Assembly (NCBI GenBank): GCA_020631735.1
Contig: CM036199.1
Coordinates: forward strand, 19,385,553 to 19,449,552
Direction: 5' to 3'
DNA from: Saccharum officinarum
Taxonomy: Eukaryota; Streptophyta; Magnoliopsida; Poales; Poaceae
DNA length: 64,000 bases
Position numbers and translations under genes: made by a program. Shown one piece after another: positions 57,096-64,000 of this stretch. The stretch's first letter is position 1. Each line of letters starts with the position of its first letter. The notes under the pieces were generated by a model. That model saw nothing but the letters and a program-made list of their open reading frames with translations, was not told where the DNA came from and searched no databases.

Positions 57096-57349
57096 TATAG
57101 AAAATACAGAGGGCAGATGGTGGAAGCGCTTGGCAAGATGATAGCCAGAGGCGCAGTACGTGTTGATTATATAGTAACAGTACAAGAAAACAATCTCCTA
57201 GGAATACGGCATGGAGATCCATAATTCTAGGATCCTATACAACAATTCCTAATTTACAGATTCTATCCTATAATCATGGACTCACATGTCGATCTCCTTA
57301 AGATTTACATTGACACATATTACAGACTATTTCTAACAGCCTCCCTCAA

Positions 57350-58240
57350 TCACAACTTAGTTAAGTTGAGGTTGATCTTGAAATTCTCAATTAGCCTCAC
57401 GGGCAAAGCCTTGGTGAATCCATCAGCTACTTGATCCTTGGAGGAGACAAAGTCAATTTCCAAACGTTTCTGCTTGACTCGATCTCTCACAAAATGGTAG
57501 TCCACCTCAATGTATTTTGTTCTAGCATGAAACACAGGATTGCTTGAAAGATATGTGGCTCCTAGATTATCACACCACAATTTTGCAGCACTAGGGCTCT
57601 TCACGCCTATCTCATGTAACAAAGTCTGTATCCACATAACTTCTGCTGTGGCATTAGCTATTGCTTTATACTCTGCTTCAGTACTAGATCTAGATACAGT
57701 AGGTTGCTTGCGAGCACTCCAAGACACTAGATTAGTTCCTAGAAAAACTGCAAATCCTCCCGTGGATTTCCTATCATCCACACAGCCTGCCCAGTCAGCA
57801 TCTGAGAAAACACTTACTAATGTAGAGACTGATCTGTGAATCTTTACCCCAAGTCCAGTGCACTGCTTTATATACCTTAATATTCTTTTCACAGCCTCCC
57901 AGTGTACTGTAGTTGGAGCATGAAGGAACTGACAAACCTTATTCATAGAAAACGAGATATCAGGCCGTGTTAATGTTAGATATTGCAATGCTCCTACAAT
58001 ACTCCTGTATCTCGTGATGTCCTGAGCTCCTAAAGGATTCCCTTCATACAGGGATAGCTTCTCATTAGTGGATAATGGAGTATTGACTGGCTTACAATCT
58101 GTCATGCCGACCCTCTTCAGTAGATCAGACGCATATTTTTCTTGTGTAAGCAGAATCCCACCATTTATTTTGTGTACCTCAATACCAAGGAAATAATGAA
58201 GCTCCCCCAAGTCTTTCAATGCAAAGTGTTCTTTAAGATC
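57350..58240 (-). pseudogene. Copia RT end and RNase H, copy 2
   Basis: The open frame continues from the TGA at 58241-58243 with the C-terminal RT block [11 protein letters not shown] and RNase H ([15 protein letters not shown]). It differs from copy 1 by one extra C that restores the frame relation to RT. Confidence 0.87.
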
Positions 58241-58885
58241 TCAAAGCAATGTACCTGTTGCTTGCTCGGAAGAACTTGCCACAATTATGTCATCAACATA
58301 CACAAGAACAAACATTGTGATGCCTCCCTTACTGAAGAAGAACAAGGATGTGTCGGCCTTGGATGCTTTGAACCCCAATTGAATCAACCGTTCACTCAGT
58401 CTGGAGTACCATGCTCGAGGAGCTTGCTTCAACCCATATAAAGCTTTATCAAGTTTGCACACATAGTTAGGCCGATTTGAATCCTCAAAACCAGGAGGTT
58501 GATGCATGTATACATTTTCTTCTAAGAGTCCATGTAAAAATGCATTCTGCACATCAAGTTGACGAAGAGACCATCCACAAGAGACAGCTAGGGACAGTAT
58601 AACTCGAATAGTTGCAACTTTAATGACTGGACTGAATGTATCTTCATAGTCAATTCCATACCTTTGCTTGAAGCCCTTGGCAACCAGACAAGCCTTGTAA
58701 CGATCTAGACTCCCATCAGATTTTCTCTTGATTTTATATACCCATTTGCATCCTATAACATTTGTTCCTTTCTGTGGCGGAACTAAATGCCATGTCTTGT
58801 TCCTCATTAGTGCTTCATATTCAGAGTTCATGGCCTGTTTCCAGTTTTTTGTCCTGCAGTGCATCAGCGAGATCAGTTGGTTCAC
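58241..58885 (-). pseudogene. Copia reverse transcriptase, copy 2
   Basis: The translation is identical to 2253-2897, with YVDDIIVAS. It is flanked by the shared frameshift in a run of six T on its N-terminal side and the shared TGA on its C-terminal side. Confidence 0.88.
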
Positions 58886-61658
58886 CAGTGCTTGCTAACA
58901 TCCCATACCTGATTGTGCCATCAGTATAAATTTTCTTCTTCTGAATGCCGTGCTGGAGCCTTGTGACGGGCCGAGCTGGAGCTGTAACTCCTTCTGATGT
59001 ACCGGCCGTAGAGGATCCACCGGTGGAAATCTCCCCCGGACTCCGTGTCGTAGCATCAGGTGATGGTGCTCCTACACCGAAAGCAGGAGCGGCGATAGGT
59101 GGGGACGAATGCACAGCTGGTTGGTCCTCATGTGACACCACCTCCTCGGCGGGAGCAGGTACGATCGGCTGCCGGCCTGGCGACGTGGGCGCAGAGACCT
59201 GTGGTGAGGACCCTGGCGGCTGGACCGAAGCAGATTCAGGCGCAGAGTTCAGCGGAGAGTCATCTCCGGCATCCGTGCTGCTCCGGCTAACCGTGACCTC
59301 GCCTGTATTTGGTACCTGAGATAAACTAGAATCTCCACCATAACTAGATAAATTAGCAGGCAAATTAACATGTTGATCATTCAAACTATTGTCCCCACTA
59401 GCGGCCATAGAATCAGGAGCGAAGAGGAGGATTTCAGAGCGCAGGCGAGCACCTGCATTGGGATGCAACTCGGCAAAGGGAAAAATTGTTTCATCAAATG
59501 TGACATCTCTAGATATATAGACACGCCCAGATGCAACGTCCAGACATTTATACCCCTTGTGAAGATTACTATATCCCAGAAAAACACATCTCTTAGAACG
59601 GAACTGGAGTTTATGGGCATTATATGGACGAAGATTTGGCCAACAAGCACAACCAAAAATCCGTAGGGAGGAGTACTCTGGTTTTTGGCCAAGGAGACGC
59701 TCAAGAGGTGTAGTAAAATTGATAACAGCACTAGGAAGACGATTGATGAGATATGTGGCTGTGAGGAACGCTTCGTCCCAAAATTTCAGGGGCATACTGG
59801 CGCATGATAGAAGAGCAAGACCAACTTCAACGATGTGCCGATGTTTGCGCTCGGCAGCACCATTTTGTTGGTGTGCATGAGGGCATGAAACATGATGTGA
59901 GATGCCAATTTTAGTAAAAAAGGAGCTGAGCCTTTGATATTCACCACCCCAATCAGTTTGGATGGCTTTTATTTTGCGATCAAACAACCTTTCAACCAAG
60001 TTCTGAAAATCATGAAATTTCTGAAAAACTTCAGACTTATATTTAATGAGGTAGATCCAAGTAAACTTGCTGTAATCATCGATAAAACTAACATAATATT
60101 GTTTTCTGCCAACAGACTCGATAGCTTGACCCCACACATCAGAGAACACAAGTTCTAAAGGAGCACTAGACTGACTCACTGACTTAGGATAGGGCAACTG
60201 GTGTGCCTTTGCTTGTTGACAAGCATCACACACATGTTCATTATTGGACTCTGAAGCAAATGAAAGACTATTATTATTGATGACGCGATGCACAATCTGG
60301 GAAGCTGGATGTCCTAGTCGTTCATGCCACCGAGAAAGAGTCAGGCGAGACGCCGAGAGGACTTGTTTTGGTGGTGAAGGAAGAGGATAAAGCCCCCGAT
60401 GACAGCGACCTTTAAGCAGAGTTTTCTTGGTTGCCTGATCCTTAACCAAAAAATAGGAGGGGTGAAATTCCATGTAAGCAGAGTTATCAGAAGTAAATCG
60501 ATGAACTGAAACAAGATTCTTGGAAGCTTTAGGTACATGCAGAACATTTTTTAACTGGAGATTGCGGCTAGGGGTAACAATAGTAGATTGACCAACATGT
60601 TTAATTGCCATACCTGCACCGCTTGCGGTGTGGATCTGATCACCATTGTTGTACTTCTCACGCATGGAGAGTTTCTCTAGCTCGCTGGTGATGTGATCAG
60701 TAGAGCCGCTGTCTGTGTACCAGTTAGTGTCGATGTTGTAGGAATTGGTTGCTGCTGCTGCATGTCTTTCTTCAGGAACGAAGTCTTCATCGAAGCGATG
60801 CCAACAACGAGCTGCAGTGTGCCCCTCCTTGAAGCACACTTGACAGATCGGCTTGTCCTGCTTCTTGTTGTTGGAGCCACCACCTTGCTGGTTATTCCTA
60901 TGACCGCGACCACGACTCCCACCATTTAGAGGGCCATGACCACGGCCTCGATAGGAACCACCACGACCACGATTATTACCGCGGCCTCCTCCACGGCCGG
61001 CCATGTTGGCCGAGCTCTGGTCAGCACCTTGGACCAGATCCATTCTGGTCTCGTAGTTGAGGAGTTGTGAGTACAGCTCGTCGACGGTCACTGATTCCAC
61101 TCTCGTGACGAGAGAGGTAACCAGCGACTCGTATTCCGTGGGTAAGCCGGTGAGTATGTACTCCACCAGCTCGTCATCACCGATTGATCGTCCCGCGGCC
61201 GCCATCTCATCGCTGAATCCTTTCATCTTGGTGAAATAATCAATAGCAGACGAGTTACCTTTCTTGGTATTGGCGAGGGCGATGCGCAGATTCACCGCGC
61301 GCGCACGGGTTTGCGAGGCAAACATGGCCTCAAGTTTGTCCCATGCCTCAGCCGCCGTCTTCATCTTGGCGATGTAGCTGAGGATGCCCGAAGAGACGGA
61401 CGTGAGAATGAAGCTGAGGATCTGCTGATCCCGTGCCTCCCATTCTTCGAACGCCGGGTTGGAAACCTTCTTGTCATCCTTGTCCTGAATCTCCTTCGCC
61501 GGTGACGGAGAGTCACCTGTGAGATGGCCATACAGGCGAGCACCACGCACGGCCGAAAGCACCTGGGCTTGCCAGATAGCGTGATTGCTCCTGGTAAGTT
61601 TCTCTGTCACAGCATCGGCCGAGAGAGGGTTGCGGTAGGGATTCATCGAAGAAGACAT
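58821..61658 (-). CDS. Copia gag-protease-integrase polyprotein, copy 2
   Basis: This 945-residue open frame has the same translation as 2833-5670: gag, zinc knuckle (C272-C285), protease DSG (316-318), and integrase with H445/H450/C477/C480 and D507/D569/E603. The start codon at 61658 follows the primer site at normal distance. It is separated from RT by the shared one-base insertion. Confidence 0.93.
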   Translation of the reverse strand: MSSSMNPYRNPLSADAVTEKLTRSNHAIWQAQVLSAVRGARLYGHLTGDSPSPAKEIQDKDDKKVSNPAFEEWEARDQQILSFILTSVSSGILSYIAKMKTAAEAWDKLEAMFASQTRARAVNLRIALANTKKGNSSAIDYFTKMKGFSDEMAAAGRSIGDDELVEYILTGLPTEYESLVTSLVTRVESVTVDELYSQLLNYETRMDLVQGADQSSANMAGRGGGRGNNRGRGGSYRGRGHGPLNGGSRGRGHRNNQQGGGSNNKKQDKPICQVCFKEGHTAARCWHRFDEDFVPEERHAAAATNSYNIDTNWYTDSGSTDHITSELEKLSMREKYNNGDQIHTASGAGMAIKHVGQSTIVTPSRNLQLKNVLHVPKASKNLVSVHRFTSDNSAYMEFHPSYFLVKDQATKKTLLKGRCHRGLYPLPSPPKQVLSASRLTLSRWHERLGHPASQIVHRVINNNSLSFASESNNEHVCDACQQAKAHQLPYPKSVSQSSAPLELVFSDVWGQAIESVGRKQYYVSFIDDYSKFTWIYLIKYKSEVFQKFHDFQNLVERLFDRKIKAIQTDWGGEYQRLSSFFTKIGISHHVSCPHAHQQNGAAERKHRHIVEVGLALLSCASMPLKFWDEAFLTATYLINRLPSAVINFTTPLERLLGQKPEYSSLRIFGCACWPNLRPYNAHKLQFRSKRCVFLGYSNLHKGYKCLDVASGRVYISRDVTFDETIFPFAELHPNAGARLRSEILLFAPDSMAASGDNSLNDQHVNLPANLSSYGGDSSLSQVPNTGEVTVSRSSTDAGDDSPLNSAPESASVQPPGSSPQVSAPTSPGRQPIVPAPAEEVVSHEDQPAVHSSPPIAAPAFGVGAPSPDATTRSPGEISTGGSSTAGTSEGVTAPARPVTRLQHGIQKKKIYTDGTIRYGMLASTGEPTDLADALQDKKLETGHEL

Positions 61659-61953
61659 GATGGATGACGACTGGATCTATTGAATATTTGTGGCTCTATA
61701 TACCATGTAGAAAATACAGAGGGCAGATGGTGGAAGCGCTTGGCAAGATGATAGCCAGAGGCGCAGTACGTGTTGATTATATAGTAACAGTACAAGAAAA
61801 CAATCTCCTAGGAATACGGCATGGAGATCCATAATTCTAGGATCCTATACAACAATTCCTAATTTACAGATTCTATCCTATAATCATGGACTCACATGCC
61901 GATCTCCTTAAGATTTACATTGACACATATTACAGACTATTTCTAACAGCCTC

Positions 61954-62264
61954 CAATCAGTCGGTCCGGAAAGAGCTGGAGCCCATGACAAGAGAGTAAC
62001 AAGTCTTCCTAGCCCCTATCCGCTAGTATATGCTCAGGATAAGAAGATCTGTGACTTGACCAGGGTCCATACAACGAACGGTCCTTAATTGAAATGGACA
62101 GGAAAACAGTGCAACCTAATTATGCCCCGTGGCCGCGGGACACAACTTGCTACACCCACCAATACCCATACCACATCCCTACCCGGTCACCATTTCCTTT
62201 CCACCATTTTATCCAAAATGTAATAACCATAAGAGTAACTCTCTATTGTGAGTAACGACAGGTT
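61954..62264 (-). repeat. 5' LTR of E copy 2, piece 2
   Basis: It corresponds to 5966-6276 and ends with the SIRE target site aggtt (62260-62264). Confidence 0.88.
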
Positions 62265-64000
62265 AGAAAGTCCCTAGTTTGGTTTTGGCTAATTGATGAA
62301 ACCTAGGACTAACCTTTGTATCTAAGTGGATGATTTAGATAAAGGTGGTCATTGAATATGAGACATGACATTGACTCATGTGACCAAGATGATGAAGACC
62401 AAGATGATGCTTGGCTCGATGGACCGGTTGTGAGGGTGAAGGGCAAGTCGAGGCTTCAAAGCGAAGGACCATGCGATGGTGAAGCTTGAGCAAGACTTGG
62501 CGCCGACGGACCGATGCAACGGTGAAGAGCAAGTGAAGTCAAGGTCGATGGATCGAGACGGTCATGTGATGATATGAAGTGGATCATATCTTTTGGAGAA
62601 ACAAAATGGGCTCAAGGCAAAGGTATAACCATAGGGCCATTTTGTTTTGCACTCAAGACACCATAGAGGGTGTGAGTGGTTTAGGATCGATGGCCGAACT
62701 ATTAAGAGGAGAAGTCTTATCGGTTATTCGATGCACGGGTGCCACTAGGTGAATTCATGAAGTGCATTGCATGTAGGGCCTAGTGACCTAACTGGAAAAC
62801 CTTCGAAAATGTTTATGAAAAGGCTAACACACGTGCACAAGGTGGTGATCACTTGTTGGTGTTGGCACATTTGCGAAGGCGATGAAGTTTGAGCGGTAGA
62901 GAGGGTTTGGGTCTCTCTCTCCCTCCCACCGAGCTTGCGAGCGCAGGATTCAGGCGTTTTTGGGAACTTGAAATGCCTATTTTTCACTACGCCAGAAGTC
63001 GGAAAAGAAACGGAGGCGAACGGAGGTCACAGAGGTGACCGGAGGCTGCACCGGACACGGTCATGGTATGACTGGACGCGTCCGGTCAGTACAGCGCAGA
63101 CGCAGGTGTTAGGGTTTGTAACCGGCGCGTCCGGTCACTCGCGGGACCAGCGCGTCCGGTCAGTCGCCCAGAGGGAACTACGGTTCACGAGGACGATCGG
63201 ACGCGAGGCGCGTCCGGTCACACATGATCGGACGCGTCCGATCGTTGAAGGAGCTTACTAGACTCTAACCGGACGCGGGCACTGTCGTGTCCGGTCGTTG
63301 CGAGGGGCGCGTCCGGTCGTTACTTCGCGGGCGCGTGATGCTGTGCGATCGGCGTGTCTGGTCGTTGACTGGAGCGAGTCCGGTCACTCGGGACCGGTGT
63401 GTCCGGTCGTTCTGAGAGACGCGTCCGGTCATTGGTTTGACCATTGGAGTCAGTGACCGTTGGAGGATTGGACGCAGTTGAGCGCGTCCGGTCAGTTATG
63501 ATCGGCGCGTCCGGTCATCCCGAAAAGACCCAGTGAAGGGGTATAACGGCTCTATTTGGATGGGATGCTTATAAATACTTGTTGGCCGGCCCTTGGGGAG
63601 GCCTCTCGTGATTTCTAACATTCTTGTGCATCCTTTGAGCTAGAGCATCTCCTCCCACTCATCTCTCTTGCTTGATTGCAAATCAAAAGTGAGATTGAGT
63701 GATCCCAAAGTGCATTGCATAGCTTGAGGGCATCTAGTGGCACTTGTGGGTGGTTTAGCCGGTGGATTTCTTGTTACTCTTGGAGAGTACCGCTCCTAGC
63801 CGGCTTGGAGATTGTTGGAGGCGTTGGCAAGAGAAGGTGATTGTTCTTGGCCACCTCCGGTTGATTGTAAGAGGTTCTTGTGCTTTCCTCGGCGGGACGC
63901 CAAAAGCAACTCTATTACATTGCGCGTGTCATTGAGTTACCTCACTTGAGAGTGGTGTCTTGCGGTGCCTTGCGGGGCGTGCCTTGAGGGGCAAGTGACT
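62265..64000 (+). mobile_element. SIRE-like element, copy 2 (start of 5' LTR only)
   Basis: It begins agaaagtccc, with the same changed first base as at 6277, and holds the CGTCCGGTC array (about 63060-63525) and a TATA box near 63570. It leaves the window. At three of four late differences from copy 1 it agrees with the 3' LTR at 14960-17174, so those changes arose in copy 1. Confidence 0.9.

Larger units (their letters stand above)
57096..61948 (-). mobile_element. Copia retrotransposon (Hopscotch-like), copy 2
   Basis: This is the same element as 1108-5960 with the same target duplication (57091-57095 and 61949-61953). LTRs are 57096-57339 and 61706-61948, and the primer site is at 61692-61705. 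It keeps the private C of the five-C run near 58204, so its RNase H part joins the RT frame except for one TGA. Confidence 0.93.
41722..64000 (-). mobile_element. Ty3/gypsy chromovirus E, copy 2: 3' LTR, deleted body and 5' LTR, with nested elements
   Basis: The 3' LTR is 41722-42203 plus 49835-53238, interrupted by element C and the second gap. The body is 53239-56229. The 5' LTR begins at 56230, is cut by copia (57096-61948) and by the SIRE-like element (from 62265), and runs past the window. Across the C insertion only 19 bp of LTR are missing (those at 56712-56730). RT, RNase H and integrase core are deleted from the body, so E is non-autonomous as read. Confidence 0.85.
55979..64000. repeat. 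Near-identical duplicate of bases 1-8022 (offset about 55,978-55,988)
   Basis: The E leader and LTR, the nested copia with the same target duplication, and the start of the nested SIRE-like LTR all recur in the same order. Differences seen are one-base losses in short runs and an 8-bp gap in the first copy before 2.3 kb, and about four substitutions between 7.5 and 8.0 kb. I noticed none in between. Independent insertion cannot produce this. Confidence 0.95.

Noticed and set aside
55979..64000. Independent second insertion of copia and SIRE-like elements at the same sites
   Set aside because: Same target duplications, same frameshift and stop, and same changed first LTR base in both copies. 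Shared descent or double assembly is the only reasonable reading.

Overview
The window looks like repeat-rich nuclear DNA from a panicoid grass (Andropogoneae such as sorghum, Saccharum or Miscanthus is plausible, but species is not provable here). The evidence is nested LTR retrotransposons of typical grass lineages, grass MITE families, and exons of one plant SIRT6-type sirtuin gene (SRT1). Two runs of exactly 100 N (28375-28474 and 49735-49834) show that this is a scaffold of three contigs.

Contig 1 (1-28374): the 5' end of a minus-strand Ty3/gypsy chromovirus (called family E here) with 3.9-kb LTRs. Its 5' LTR is split by a 4.85-kb copia element (1108-5960, minus, TSD gcctc) and a 10.9-kb SIRE/Maximus-like copia element (6277-17174, plus, TSD aggtt). 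The LTR ends at 19901. Host DNA follows, with several MITEs and the first six coding exons of SRT1 (23275-27402), cut off by the gap.

Contig 2 (28475-49734): the 3' part of a plus-strand Tat-lineage gypsy element (D), with degenerate pol, a convergent antisense gene with four introns (35709 down to 31850), three ~497-bp tandem repeats and a 3' LTR (37747-38762). Then come MITEs, gene-poor host DNA, the start of the 3' LTR of E (41722), and inside it a second chromovirus (C, minus) with a 4.8-kb LTR (42204-47022) and pol running into the gap.

Contig 3 (49835-64000): the rest of the 3' LTR of E, its internally deleted gag-pol (53239-56229), and its 5' LTR with the same two nested insertions as contig 1. 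Bases 55979-64000 repeat bases 1-8022 almost exactly.

The MITE into which E inserted breaks off at 41721 and its missing end is found at 19907. Contig 1 is therefore probably a redundant or allelic copy of what follows contig 3, or the locus is a true ~56-kb tandem duplication. The likely chromosome order is D - host - E (with C, copia and SIRE nested) - MITE end - SRT1. In that order SRT1 is cut only by an assembly gap and not by element D.

Two observations stand out: the multi-exon antisense gene of D, and a symmetric phase 1-1 acidic exon candidate, with a conserved splice-donor/hairpin motif, sitting at matching positions in the LTRs of both chromovirus families E and C.
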